A DNA stretch of 35,278 bases from assembly GCA_947452755.1 (NCBI GenBank), contig CANGDT010000018.1, forward strand, positions 1 to 35,278, written 5' to 3'. Of the stretch, positions 7,333-15,658 are shown one piece after another (position 1 is the stretch's first letter; each line of letters opens with the position of its first letter). Under the pieces are notes generated by a model that was not told the DNA's origin, ran no database searches, and saw only the letters and a list, made by a program, of their open reading frames with translations. The translations under genes and the position numbers were made by a program. This DNA comes from Actinomycetota bacterium. Its GTDB lineage: Bacteria > Actinomycetota > Actinomycetes > S36-B12 > UBA5976.

Positions 7333-8691
7333 ATGGCGGGACGCCTTTTTGGCACCGATGGTGTTCGTGGTCGCGCCAATGAACTGCTTACTGCTCCATT
7401 AGCAACAAAGCTTGGCGTTGCTGCTGCCCAGGTATTAACTGAGCGCGGAGAATTCGCATCTCATGTATCTGATCGCCCCTTTGCTGTGGTCGGACGCGAC
7501 CCACGAATCAGCGGCGAGTTCTTGCAGGCAGCGGTCAGTGCCGGGCTTGCCAGTGCTGGGGTGGACGTTATTGATGTGGGCATCGTTCCCACACCTGCTG
7601 TGGCATTTCTCACTGATGCGCTTGGTGCTGACCTTGGGGTCATGTTGTCGGCAAGCCACAACGCAATGCCAGATAACGGCATTAAGTTCTTTGCCCGTGG
7701 TGGACACAAGCTTGCTGATGATGTTGAAGACGCCATCGAAGCTCATCTGGATATCGCCATCAACTTACCGACCGGCGGCAATGTAGGTCGTATCCGCAGT
7801 GATCATGATCTAGTTGAACGTTATGTTCAGCACCTCAACAACAGCATTGATGTCAGCCTTGAGGGATTGACAGTAGTGGTTGATGGCGCAAATGGTTCAG
7901 CATCAACTGTTGGTCCTGAGGCATACCGCCGCGCGGGTGCTCGCGTTATTTCAATTCACTGTGAACCTGATGGCATCAATATCAATGACAACTGTGGTTC
8001 AACCCATATGGAATCGTTGGTTGCTGCAGTGATGGAACATGGCGCTGACTTAGGTCTTGCTCACGATGGAGATGCAGACCGTTGCTTGGCAGTGGATGCC
8101 GATGGTGAACTTGTTGATGGTGACCAGCTGCTCGCAATTCTTGCTCGCGGGCGTAAGTCGCGCGAGCAACTTGTCGGTAACACTGTTGTTGCAACCGTGA
8201 TGTCGAACCTTGGGTTCAACATTGCGATGCGTGAAAGCGGTATTGACGTTATTTCTGCGGCAGTGGGTGACCGGTACGTTCTTGAAGAAATGCGCAATGG
8301 CGGTTTCACAATTGGTGGCGAACAAAGTGGTCACGTCGTCATGAGTGAGTTTGCGACGACTGGTGATGGTGTACTTACTGGCCTGCATGTCATGGCCGAG
8401 ATGAAGCGCGCGCATGCATCGATTGCTGAACTTGCTGGATGTATGTCTCGTTTGCCACAGGTCCTCATCAACGTCAAGGGTGTAGACAAGGCAGCGACGA
8501 GTCATGAGTCGCTTGTGAGCGAGATTCAGGCTGTTGAAGCCGAACTTGGCGACACTGGTCGAGTGCTATTACGCCCAAGTGGGACTGAGCCAATCATTCG
8601 TGTGATGGTTGAGGCTCCGACAGCTGAAATGGCACAAGCCGCAGCGTCTCGCCTTGCAACGGCCGTTGAAAAGCATTGCTCACTTAACTAG
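7333..8691 (+). CDS. glmM: Phosphoglucosamine mutase
   Basis: Interconverts glucosamine-6-phosphate and glucosamine-1-phosphate, the middle step to UDP-GlcNAc for peptidoglycan. The 452-residue product has the alpha-phosphohexomutase motifs in order: phosphoserine loop LSASHN (catalytic Ser about 108), metal loop DGDADR near residue 240, sugar-binding GGEQSGH near 330, and phosphate-binding RPSGTEPIIRVM near the C-terminus. ATG 7333 is 5 bp from rpsI, so it is co-transcribed with the L13/S9 operon, a conserved actinobacterial arrangement. glmS follows after 17 bp; coaA, found between the two in many relatives, is absent. Confidence 0.97.
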   Translation: MAGRLFGTDGVRGRANELLTAPLATKLGVAAAQVLTERGEFASHVSDRPFAVVGRDPRISGEFLQAAVSAGLASAGVDVIDVGIVPTPAVAFLTDALGADLGVMLSASHNAMPDNGIKFFARGGHKLADDVEDAIEAHLDIAINLPTGGNVGRIRSDHDLVERYVQHLNNSIDVSLEGLTVVVDGANGSASTVGPEAYRRAGARVISIHCEPDGININDNCGSTHMESLVAAVMEHGADLGLAHDGDADRCLAVDADGELVDGDQLLAILARGRKSREQLVGNTVVATVMSNLGFNIAMRESGIDVISAAVGDRYVLEEMRNGGFTIGGEQSGHVVMSEFATTGDGVLTGLHVMAEMKRAHASIAELAGCMSRLPQVLINVKGVDKAATSHESLVSEIQAVEAELGDTGRVLLRPSGTEPIIRVMVEAPTAEMAQAAASRLATAVEKHCSLN

Positions 8692-8695
8692 TCAG

Positions 8696-8711
8696 TAGAC
8701 TTATCCGCATG
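8696..8711 (+). promoter_or_regulatory. Leaderless promoter (-10) of glmS
   Basis: TAGACT (8696-8701), a strong actinobacterial -10, ends 7 nt before ATG 8709. There is no Shine-Dalgarno sequence in the 17-bp gap after glmM. Transcription would start on or next to the start codon, giving a leaderless mRNA. No well-spaced -35 is visible. Confidence 0.55.
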
Positions 8712-10550
8712 TGCGGAATCGTTGGATATGTTGGTCCTGGTCAAGCTCTCGACGTTGTTATCGAGGGTTTACGCCGCCTCGAATACCGTGGCTATGACTC
8801 CGCAGGAGTCGCTGTTGTTGCCGATGGTGCCATCACAACTCGCAAAAAGGCCGGCAAGCTAGCGAACCTCGAAGCTGAAATTGCTGTCGATCCGCTGCCT
8901 GCCTCACACATCGGAATTGGCCACACACGCTGGGCAACCCATGGCGCACCAAACGATGTCAACGCACACCCACACGTTTCCGAAGATGGCACCATTGCTG
9001 TCATCCATAACGGCATTATTGAAAACTTTGCACCACTACGTGACAAACTGATTGCTCAAGGCGTCACACTGCGCAGCCAAACGGATACCGAAATTGTTGC
9101 TCACCTGTTGGCGCAACAAATGATTTCGACTCCAGATCTTGGTGATGCGCTTCGCGCGGTTTGTCAGGAGCTCACGGGAGCGTTTACTCTCGTCGTTGTT
9201 CACGCCAGCACGCCAAACAAGATTGTCGCTGCCCGTCGAAATTCGCCACTCGTAGTGGGCCGCGGTGTTGGCGAAAACTTCCTTGCATCTGATGTTGCCG
9301 CCTTCATTTCACACACTCGCAATGCAATTGAACTGGGTCAAGACCAAGTTGTTGAAATGACACCTGAAGCAGTTGTGGTGACTGATTTCTTTGGCAATCC
9401 TGTGGAAGTCAAGGAATACGAGGTGACTTGGGATGCGGCTGCGGCTGAAAAGGGTGGCTATGACCTGTTCATGCTAAAAGAAATTGCTGAACAACCCAAG
9501 GCTGTTGCTGACACGTTGCTAGGTCGCATTGATCTTGAAGGTCGAGTCACACTTGATGATTTAACACTTGACCTGGATTACATCAAGAACATCGACAAGA
9601 TCATCATCACTGCATGCGGTACGGCGTACCACTCGGGAATGATTGCCAAGTATGCAATTGAACATTGGACTCGCATTCCGTGTGAAGTCGAGTTGGCCAG
9701 TGAGTTTCGCTACCGTGACCCAATCTTGACCCCAACAACTTTGGTAATTGCCATTTCACAGTCCGGCGAAACTATGGACACGTTAATGGCGATGCGTTAC
9801 GCACGCGAACAGGGTGCCAAGGTATTGGCGATCTGCAACTCCAACGGGTCGACCATTCCACGCGAAAGCGATGCTGTTATTTATACGCATGCTGGACCAG
9901 AAATCGCGGTTGCGTCAACGAAGGCATTCCTGACCCAGATTGTTGCTTGCTACCTTTTTGCCATGTATTTGGCTCAAACGCGCGGTACTGGCTATGGGGA
10001 AGCAGCCGGTGAGATTGCTCTGGAACTGGGTCGCATGCCAAGCAAGATCGACTTGGTGCTCGATACCTCAGGTGCAGTCAATGCGATTGCTAAGAAGCTC
10101 ATCGACAAGCAGTCGGTTCTATTCCTGGGTCGCAGCGTGGGCTTCCCAGTTGCCCTTGAAGGTGCTTTGAAGCTTAAGGAACTTGCCTACATGCATGCTG
10201 AAGGTTTCGCCGCAGGTGAATTGAAGCATGGTCCAATCGCATTGATCGAAGAGGGCATTCCAGTATTTGTAGTAGTTCCTCCAGTTGAGGACGAGCTACA
10301 CGACAAAATTGTGTCCAACATTCAGGAAGTACGCGCTCGCGGTGCAATGACTATCGTGTTGGCTGAAGAAGGCGACGAGTCAATCGTTGAATTCTCAGAC
10401 CACATCATCCGTTTGCCTAAGTGCCCTGCGCTGTTGCAGCCACTTGTATCAACTGTGCCATTGCAAATGTTCTCTTGCGAGATGGCAACTGTAAAGGGCT
10501 ACGACGTTGATCAGCCCCGCAACTTGGCAAAGAGTGTGACTGTCGAATAG
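8709..10550 (+). CDS. glmS: Glutamine-fructose-6-phosphate aminotransferase (isomerizing)
   Basis: Makes glucosamine-6-phosphate from fructose-6-phosphate and glutamine, the entry step to UDP-GlcNAc. The 613-residue product starts MCGIVGYVG, so removal of Met exposes the class II glutaminase Cys. The N-terminal glutaminase domain has RWATHG and HNGIIEN. Two SIS domains follow (ACGTAYHSGMIAK, SQSGETMDT; later LGRSVGFPVALEGALKLKE), and the protein ends in the conserved NLAKSVTVE. It is next to glmM and appears to have its own leaderless promoter. I see no glmS ribozyme upstream; the 17-bp gap is far too small. It ends 9 bp from a convergent NlpC/P60 gene. Confidence 0.98.
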   Translation: MCGIVGYVGPGQALDVVIEGLRRLEYRGYDSAGVAVVADGAITTRKKAGKLANLEAEIAVDPLPASHIGIGHTRWATHGAPNDVNAHPHVSEDGTIAVIHNGIIENFAPLRDKLIAQGVTLRSQTDTEIVAHLLAQQMISTPDLGDALRAVCQELTGAFTLVVVHASTPNKIVAARRNSPLVVGRGVGENFLASDVAAFISHTRNAIELGQDQVVEMTPEAVVVTDFFGNPVEVKEYEVTWDAAAAEKGGYDLFMLKEIAEQPKAVADTLLGRIDLEGRVTLDDLTLDLDYIKNIDKIIITACGTAYHSGMIAKYAIEHWTRIPCEVELASEFRYRDPILTPTTLVIAISQSGETMDTLMAMRYAREQGAKVLAICNSNGSTIPRESDAVIYTHAGPEIAVASTKAFLTQIVACYLFAMYLAQTRGTGYGEAAGEIALELGRMPSKIDLVLDTSGAVNAIAKKLIDKQSVLFLGRSVGFPVALEGALKLKELAYMHAEGFAAGELKHGPIALIEEGIPVFVVVPPVEDELHDKIVSNIQEVRARGAMTIVLAEEGDESIVEFSDHIIRLPKCPALLQPLVSTVPLQMFSCEMATVKGYDVDQPRNLAKSVTVE

Positions 10551-10559
10551 CGATAAGAG

Positions 10560-11252
10560 TTATGGCGTAGGAATTCGTCCCACGCCAGCAAAATTCTTTG
10601 TGTACCACGACCAACTTAAATCGCTGTACGTGACGCCACGGGCGGTACTTGCGGCGTCCAGAACTTTGTTGTCGCCCATGTATAACGCAACGTGTTGATT
10701 CCCGGCTTTACCGAAAAATACAAGGTCACCAGGTTTGATGTCTTCAAGTTTGATGTGAATTGTTGCAAGGTACTGCTGCCCAGAAGTGCGCGGAAGTTCA
10801 ACCCCCACATTTTTCCACGCGGTGAGCATCAAACCTGAGCAGTCGTAGGTAGTTGGTCCAACGCCACCAAGTTTGTATGACTTACCTAGTTGGGTCTTCA
10901 CAAATTCGATAACTGCGGCTGCCGATGCATGTTGTGCCGGTGCGATCTGTGCGATGTCAGTCGGTTGCGGAAATAGATACGGTGTTGGCGTTGGTGTTGG
11001 CGTTGGCGTCGGCGTGACGGTCGGAGTGGGCGTTGGCGTGTTCACAACTTTTGGCTTCGCGGCAGTCTTTTTGGTCGGGACTTTCTTGGCTGGGACTTTC
11101 TTGGTCGGGACTTTTTTGGCGGGAGCTGCTTTCGCAGTCAGAGCCGGTTTCTTTGCAGGCTTGACGGTGTCTGCCTGCGCTGCACTAGAAAGTGGCACAA
11201 CAACTAATGCCACGGCAGCGGCGGTAGCTGTTGCAGTAGTGCGCAGTCTCAC
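10560..11252 (-). CDS. Secreted NlpC/P60 peptidoglycan endopeptidase
   Basis: A 230-residue exported cell-wall hydrolase. Residues 1-27 form a signal peptide (basic start, hydrophobic core AAAVALVVVPLSSAA). Residues 30-70 are a Lys/Pro/Ala linker with repeated KKVPTKKVPAKK units, and 71-91 a Thr-Pro spacer. The NlpC/P60 domain occupies 105-230, with catalytic Cys about 138 in YDCSGL and His about 187 in NQHVALYMG. The third polar position, His in E. coli Spr, appears to be Asp about 199 (VLDAAST). Such enzymes cut the D-Glu/mDAP link of peptide stems. GTG 11252 is chosen because GAGG lies 7 nt upstream. It converges on glmS with a 9-bp gap. Confidence 0.93.
   Translation of the reverse strand: MRLRTTATATAAAVALVVVPLSSAAQADTVKPAKKPALTAKAAPAKKVPTKKVPAKKVPTKKTAAKPKVVNTPTPTPTVTPTPTPTPTPTPYLFPQPTDIAQIAPAQHASAAAVIEFVKTQLGKSYKLGGVGPTTYDCSGLMLTAWKNVGVELPRTSGQQYLATIHIKLEDIKPGDLVFFGKAGNQHVALYMGDNKVLDAASTARGVTYSDLSWSWYTKNFAGVGRIPTP
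10563..10587. terminator. Candidate bidirectional hairpin between glmS and the NlpC gene
   Basis: TGGCGT (10563-10568) pairs with ACGCCA (10582-10587), and inside it GGA (10570-10572) pairs with TCC (10578-10580) around a 5-nt loop, with one A-C mismatch between. It lies over the last codons of the minus-strand gene and 12 bp past the glmS stop. T-runs on either side are poor, so termination is only probable. Confidence 0.35.
10978..11130. repeat. Low-complexity coding repeats in the NlpC linker
   Basis: Two short-period repeats inside the NlpC/P60 gene. About 10980-11040 is a run of GGCGTT-like hexamers (plus strand), coding Thr-Pro pairs on the minus strand. About 11065-11125 holds 15-18 bp repeats built on GGGACTTTCTTGG, coding KKVP(T/A) units. 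Both are slippage-prone and likely to vary in copy number between strains. Confidence 0.8.
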
Positions 11253-11284
11253 GGTCCGACCTCACTAAAGAGTGGGAATTGCGT

Positions 11285-11308
11285 TGCTGTTGCTTCCTCT
11301 CAACAGCA
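11285..11308 (-). promoter_or_regulatory. Leader hairpin of the NlpC/P60 gene
   Basis: A perfect 8-bp inverted repeat, TGCTGTTG (11285-11292) and CAACAGCA (11301-11308), encloses an 8-nt loop reading AGAGGAAG on the minus strand. It lies about 33 nt upstream of the GTG start. The purine-rich loop resembles a Shine-Dalgarno sequence but is too far from the start to act as one. A structural role in the 5' leader is possible. Confidence 0.4.
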
Positions 11309-11450
11309 CCGCGAGGGCTCATTCAGGATACAGGGTTGTGACTGGTGTTTCCAAAGTGACAATTGAGATTATGAACGTAAATCATAAAAATCCCTTTATT
11401 TGCCGCTTGCACGATTTGAGTTTTTCCAGACTCGCCGCCACAGTTAAGTC

Positions 11451-11819
11451 ATGTCTATTGTGGGAATTGGTGTCGATGTAGTCGACCTCCAGCGCTTTGC
11501 CGAAACCCTCGAACGCACCCCTGGAATCCTTGATCGGCTCTTTACTGCCGCAGAACAAACCAGCGCCAAAGGCCATCAACTTCCCACAATGTCCCTCGCT
11601 GGGCGATTTGCTGTCAAAGAGGCTGTGGCAAAGGCACTAGGAGCACCGGCAGGAATGCATTTTCACGATTGCGAAGTCAGCAATGGTGGCGCTCCCACAA
11701 TCACCCTGACTGGAACGGTTCAAGCGGTTGCCGACGAGCGCGGTGTCACCAATTGGCACGTATCCATCAGCCACGATGGGCCTGTGGCAATGGCGTACGT
11801 CATCGCGGAACATCTCTAA
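11451..11819 (+). CDS. acpS: Holo-[acyl-carrier-protein] synthase
   Basis: Transfers 4'-phosphopantetheine from CoA to a Ser of acyl carrier protein. The 122-residue product is of normal AcpS length and has the Mg-binding N-terminal motif [12 protein letters not shown] (Asp about 9), the central [13 protein letters not shown] helix with its conserved Glu, and [18 protein letters not shown] at the C-terminus. No Shine-Dalgarno sequence is visible; CACAGT (11439-11444) ends 6 nt before ATG, a weak leaderless-type match. It lies 47 bp before alr. Many actinobacteria carry nnrD (NADHX epimerase/dehydratase) between these genes; here there is none. The 198-bp region upstream, shared with the divergent NlpC gene, holds that gene's leader hairpin. 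Confidence 0.95.
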   Translation: MSIVGIGVDVVDLQRFAETLERTPGILDRLFTAAEQTSAKGHQLPTMSLAGRFAVKEAVAKALGAPAGMHFHDCEVSNGGAPTITLTGTVQAVADERGVTNWHVSISHDGPVAMAYVIAEHL

Positions 11820-11866
11820 ACCCTCACGCAGTGACATTCAAAAGCACAAATACGAGAGAATAAACC

Positions 11867-13003
11867 GTGACTACACCACATGTTCGCGCCGTCATTGACC
11901 TTGGCGCCTTGGCTCGCAATGTGTCCGTTCTTAAATCGCGCGTTGGCTCGCCAGCGTTGATGGCTGTGGTGAAAGCTGGCGGTTACGGACATGGACTCGT
12001 TGAGAGTGGACGAGCTGCGATAGCGGGTGGTGCGCAATGGTTGGCCACTGCACTACTGCAGGAAGCGCTCAGTCTTCGTGCGTCAGGCATTCAGGCACCA
12101 ATTCTTGCTTGGCTTTACACCGCAGACGACCAATTTGCCGAATGCATTGATAAAAATATTGACCTGGCCGTGAATTCTGTTGCCTCGTTATCATCAATAG
12201 CTGATGCAGCTGAATCGATGAACCGCACAGCACGTATCCACATCAAAGTTGATACAGGCCTTGGCCGCAATGGAATCATGTTGGCCGACTTGCCGGAGTT
12301 ACTTCGTGAACTGAACATCCGCGCTGTCGCGGGACATGTGACCGTCATCGGAATCATGTCGCACTTTGCTTATGCGGATCAGCCTTCGAACAACACGATT
12401 GCAATGCAGATTGATAATTTCATGAAGGCTGTTGATCTCACCGAAGCTGCAGGCTTTGAGTTAGAAGTGAAGCACCTTTCAAATTCAGCAGCAACCTTAG
12501 GCTTGCCACACACGTATTTCAATCTGGTGCGACCAGGTGTAGCTATCTATGGAATTTCTCCTGGTGGAGAAGTTGGCGATGCACATGATTATGAATTGAC
12601 GCCAGTTATGTCCCTGCGTTCATCAATTGCGTTGCTTAAGGATGTGCCTGCTGGTACAGGTCTTTCATATGCGCATCAGTATTACACCGACGTTGATACT
12701 CAGGTGGCATTGATTCCGGCCGGTTACGCAGATGGCGTTCCACGTGCCGCAACTAATAAGGGTCCCGTGCTGGTGGGCGGGGAAATCCGCACGATTGCTG
12801 GCCGCGTATGTATGGATCAATTCGTGCTTGATGTTGGCGGTCTCGATGTGGCACTTGGCGATGAAGTTGTGCTGTTCGGCGATCCTGCACGCGGTGAACC
12901 AAGTGTCGAACTTTGGGCCGAAGCGGCAGACACAATCAGTTATGAAATCATCACTCGCATCGGTCCGCGCGTAGCTCGCGAATTTATTAATGCCCCTTGG
13001 TAG
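11867..13003 (+). CDS. alr: Alanine racemase
   Basis: PLP enzyme that makes D-alanine for peptidoglycan. The 378-residue protein has the PLP-lysine in VVKAGGYGHG (Lys about 36; most homologues read KADAYGHG), the RPGVAIYGISP motif, the second catalytic Tyr in LSYAHQYY (Tyr about 268), and GRVCMDQFVLDV near residue 310. GTG 11867 gives the canonical start, with a weak GAGAGAA 6 nt upstream. It is followed 4 bp later by tsaE, the usual alr-tsaE-tsaB-rimI-tsaD order in actinobacteria. Confidence 0.97.
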   Translation: MTTPHVRAVIDLGALARNVSVLKSRVGSPALMAVVKAGGYGHGLVESGRAAIAGGAQWLATALLQEALSLRASGIQAPILAWLYTADDQFAECIDKNIDLAVNSVASLSSIADAAESMNRTARIHIKVDTGLGRNGIMLADLPELLRELNIRAVAGHVTVIGIMSHFAYADQPSNNTIAMQIDNFMKAVDLTEAAGFELEVKHLSNSAATLGLPHTYFNLVRPGVAIYGISPGGEVGDAHDYELTPVMSLRSSIALLKDVPAGTGLSYAHQYYTDVDTQVALIPAGYADGVPRAATNKGPVLVGGEIRTIAGRVCMDQFVLDVGGLDVALGDEVVLFGDPARGEPSVELWAEAADTISYEIITRIGPRVAREFINAPW

Positions 13004-13007
13004 TGCT

Positions 13008-13499
13008 GTGAAACTGACAATTGCTACACCAGAGGACATGCATGCCCTCGGCGTTCGCATAGGTTCACATCTAGTCGCAGGCGATGTTCTCGTACTGAAT
13101 GGCCCGCTTGGTGCTGGAAAAACGAAACTCGTACAAGGTATCGGCGAAGGTTTGAGTGTTGAAGGCCAAATCACCAGCCCAACATTTGTTGTTGCTCGCG
13201 TACACCGAAGTGCAATCGGTGGACCGGAACTGGTCCATGTCGATGCATATCGGCTCAGCGGACTCGATGACCTGGAAACTTTGGGCATCGACGACCATAA
13301 CAATGCAGTTGTCGTTATGGAATGGGGAGCACCATTTGCGGATGCTCTGAATTCTGATCAGTTGCATATCGACATTGAACGAAGCGATGAGGGAACCGAC
13401 ATCGCCCCAGAATCTGGACTTCGTGTTGTGACGATGCGAGGTATTGGCGCGCGATGGAACTCGCCCGTCTTGTCGCAGTTTGAGACGAGCGCGTCATGA
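13008..13499 (+). CDS. tsaE: tRNA t6A biosynthesis ATPase TsaE
   Basis: Small P-loop ATPase that works with TsaB and TsaD to transfer threonylcarbamoyl to A37 of ANN-decoding tRNAs. The 163-residue product has Walker A GPLGAGKTK at about 32-40, the SPTFVVARVH segment, HVDAYRLSG, and the Walker-B-like VVVMEWG. GTG 13008 sits 4 bp after alr and starts right before the conserved region; an in-frame ATG at 12990, overlapping alr, would add six residues and cannot be excluded. Its stop overlaps the tsaB start by 4 bp (ATGA), implying translational coupling. Confidence 0.93.
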   Translation: MKLTIATPEDMHALGVRIGSHLVAGDVLVLNGPLGAGKTKLVQGIGEGLSVEGQITSPTFVVARVHRSAIGGPELVHVDAYRLSGLDDLETLGIDDHNNAVVVMEWGAPFADALNSDQLHIDIERSDEGTDIAPESGLRVVTMRGIGARWNSPVLSQFETSAS

Positions 13500-14152
13500 T
13501 TTTGGCGATTGATACCAGTGTGGCAATTTCTATAGCAATCCTTGACGACGACCTATCAAATATTTTGAACGTTGAAGCTGACGCAGCAGGTGCGCAAGGG
13601 GAATTAACTGCGTGGTACATCGAAGGTGCGCTGCGCGAGCGTGGCATCTCGGTGGATGACATCACCGAGGTAATCGTTGGTGTCGGTCCTGGCCCATTCA
13701 CTGGGCTTCGCGTTGGGATAGCAACTGGTGAAGTATTTGCGTTCGCTCGGAAGATTCCAGTCACCGGTGTGTGTTCACTCGATGCAATTGGATATGCGGC
13801 GCAACGTGAATGCGTTGTAGTTACTAATGCGCGGCGTAAAGAGTTGTACTGGGCAAGATACGACTCGACGGGTAAGCGCATTGCTGGTCCGTCAGTAGAT
13901 TTTCCGGCTGTGATTGCTGAGAAGTTTGTCGGGTACGAATTCATCGGTCCCGGTGTGGAAATTTATCCTGACGTTATTGCTGGCCAGAATGTACACCTGC
14001 AGGTAAGTGATTTAGTTCTGGCACATCGAGCCCTTGTGTCCGAAGCGCTTCCAGTTGCACCTCTCTATTTACGAGCACCGGATGCAGTCGAACCAGCACC
14101 TCGTAAAGGTACGTTGCAGCCAGTAATGGATGTACCCGGTGACAAGTCATGA
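13496..14152 (+). CDS. tsaB: tRNA t6A biosynthesis protein TsaB
   Basis: Non-catalytic ASKHA-fold partner that heterodimerises with TsaD. The 218-residue product begins MILAIDTSVAISIAI, has the VGVGPGPFTGLRVGIATGEVFAFA motif around residues 60-84, and VVVTNARRKELYWARYD, all typical of TsaB. It overlaps tsaE by 4 bp at one end and rimI by 4 bp at the other, in a chain of coupled starts and stops. Confidence 0.95.
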   Translation: MILAIDTSVAISIAILDDDLSNILNVEADAAGAQGELTAWYIEGALRERGISVDDITEVIVGVGPGPFTGLRVGIATGEVFAFARKIPVTGVCSLDAIGYAAQRECVVVTNARRKELYWARYDSTGKRIAGPSVDFPAVIAEKFVGYEFIGPGVEIYPDVIAGQNVHLQVSDLVLAHRALVSEALPVAPLYLRAPDAVEPAPRKGTLQPVMDVPGDKS

Positions 14153-14619
14153 CGGTCGAATCGAGTGCCATGACATTTCGCGCCATGCAGTGGTGGGACA
14201 TCGACGCAGTTGTCGCCATTGAACAGAATTTGTTTGAACATGATCCGTGGACAGCCGAAATGTTTTGGTCCGAGCTTGCGCAAGTGCCGGAATCGCGCAA
14301 TGTGTGGGTCGCCGTGAGTGCGAATGAAATTGTGGGTTATGGCTCATTGCGGTTTGTTGGCAATGAAGGTGACATCAACACCATTGCTGTTTCATCAATG
14401 AATCAACGCCAGGGCATTGGGCAACAGCTTTACGACGTTATGGAGTCTGCAGCACGCGAACATAATGTGCGGAATCTTTTTCTCGAAGTTCGAAGTGATA
14501 ACCAGTCAGCACATGCAATGTATGTGAAGGCAGGCTTCGAACAAATCGAAGTCCGCAGAGGCTATTACGGATCAGCAGTTGATGCGCTGGTAATGCGTAA
14601 AAGGTTGAGCAATGACTGA
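14149..14619 (+). CDS. rimI: Ribosomal-protein-alanine N-acetyltransferase (RimI-like GNAT)
   Basis: A 156-residue GNAT acetyltransferase. Acetyl-CoA-binding motif A is visible as [22 protein letters not shown], followed by [31 protein letters not shown], the pattern of RimI, which acetylates the N-terminal Ala of S18. In actinobacteria the position between tsaB and tsaD is typical of rimI. ATG 14149 overlaps tsaB by 4 bp; ATG 14170 (MTFRAMQWW) is an alternative closer to the domain. The true substrate of this homologue is inferred. Confidence 0.9.
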   Translation: MTVESSAMTFRAMQWWDIDAVVAIEQNLFEHDPWTAEMFWSELAQVPESRNVWVAVSANEIVGYGSLRFVGNEGDINTIAVSSMNQRQGIGQQLYDVMESAAREHNVRNLFLEVRSDNQSAHAMYVKAGFEQIEVRRGYYGSAVDALVMRKRLSND

Positions 14620-15658
14620 GCCACTAGTACTCGGAATTGAAACCTCTTGTGATGAGACGGGCGTAGGTATAGTCCGCGGTACAACTCTGCTTGCTGACGC
14701 GGTCGCCTCCAGCGTTGATTCTCATGCACGCTATGGGGGAGTCGTACCTGAAATAGCCAGCCGCGCACACCTTGAGTCGATGATTCCCACAATCGAGCGT
14801 GCATGCGCCACGGCAGGTGTTCGACTAGAAGATGTGGATGCGCTTGCTGTGACAGCGGGCCCGGGCCTTGCAGGAGCGCTTCTTGTTGGTGTGGCAAGTG
14901 CGAAAGCCCTCGCACTCGGCTTAGGGAAACCAATTTATGGCGTCAACCATCTGGCAGCTCACGTCTGTGTTGATCAGCTTGAACATGGATTGCTCGAGCA
15001 ACCCAGTATTGCGCTTCTCGTTTCTGGCGGACATTCATCGTTGTTGTTAGTTCCAGATGTCACTGAGGATGTTGTACAACTTGGTCAGACTATGGATGAT
15101 GCAGCAGGTGAGGCATTCGATAAAGTCGCTCGAGTTCTCGGTTTGCCTTTCCCCGGTGGACCGTATGTTGATGCGGCAGCCCAGCTTGGTGACCCTACGG
15201 CCATTGATTTTCCTCGCGGCTTAATGACAGCAAAGGATTTGGAAAAACATCGTTTTGATGTGTCGTTCTCTGGTCTAAAAACTGCTGTTGCACGATGGGT
15301 TGAGCGTGAAACCAAAGCTGGCAATGCTGTCATGGTGAACGATGTCGCCGCGTCTTTTCAAGAGGCAGTTGTTGATGTATTGCTACGTAAAGCTATTGAT
15401 GCGTGCCTGTCGCAAGGTGTGGGCACGCTCGTTATTGGCGGTGGGGTCGCAGCAAACAGTAGGCTTCGAGCAGTTGCCACACAACGATGTGCCGAACACG
15501 ACATCACGCTACGTATTCCGAGCCCCAAACTATGCACGGATAACGGTGCCATGGTTGCGGCACTGGGAAGTGAACTAGTTCGTCGGGGTCGCGAGACTTC
15601 ACAATTAGATTTTGGAACAGATTCGTCAATGAATATCTCAAAGGTGGTAGTCCGATGA
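14612..15658 (+). CDS. tsaD: tRNA N6-adenosine threonylcarbamoyltransferase TsaD
   Basis: Catalytic subunit for t6A37 formation. The 348-residue product starts [17 protein letters not shown], has the Fe-binding HxxxH in VNHLAAHV (His about 113 and 117), [35 protein letters not shown], and a C-terminal metal-site [11 protein letters not shown] segment. The start overlaps the rimI end by 8 bp and the stop overlaps mmuM by 4 bp. In many actinobacteria groES-groEL follow; here a homocysteine methyltransferase takes their place. Confidence 0.98.
   Translation: MTEPLVLGIETSCDETGVGIVRGTTLLADAVASSVDSHARYGGVVPEIASRAHLESMIPTIERACATAGVRLEDVDALAVTAGPGLAGALLVGVASAKALALGLGKPIYGVNHLAAHVCVDQLEHGLLEQPSIALLVSGGHSSLLLVPDVTEDVVQLGQTMDDAAGEAFDKVARVLGLPFPGGPYVDAAAQLGDPTAIDFPRGLMTAKDLEKHRFDVSFSGLKTAVARWVERETKAGNAVMVNDVAASFQEAVVDVLLRKAIDACLSQGVGTLVIGGGVAANSRLRAVATQRCAEHDITLRIPSPKLCTDNGAMVAALGSELVRRGRETSQLDFGTDSSMNISKVVVR

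Noticed and set aside
8692-8708. A glmS ribozyme
   Set aside because: The gap between glmM and glmS is 17 bp, far too short.
11253-11450. A c-di-AMP (ydaO-type) riboswitch before the NlpC/P60 gene
   Set aside because: The characteristic conserved core of this riboswitch is not recognisable; only a simple stem-loop is seen.
13315-13944. Open frames of about 210 codons on the minus strand across alr-tsaE (12665-13303) and tsaE-tsaB
   Set aside because: Both are antisense to well-recognised enzymes and their translations show no domain pattern.
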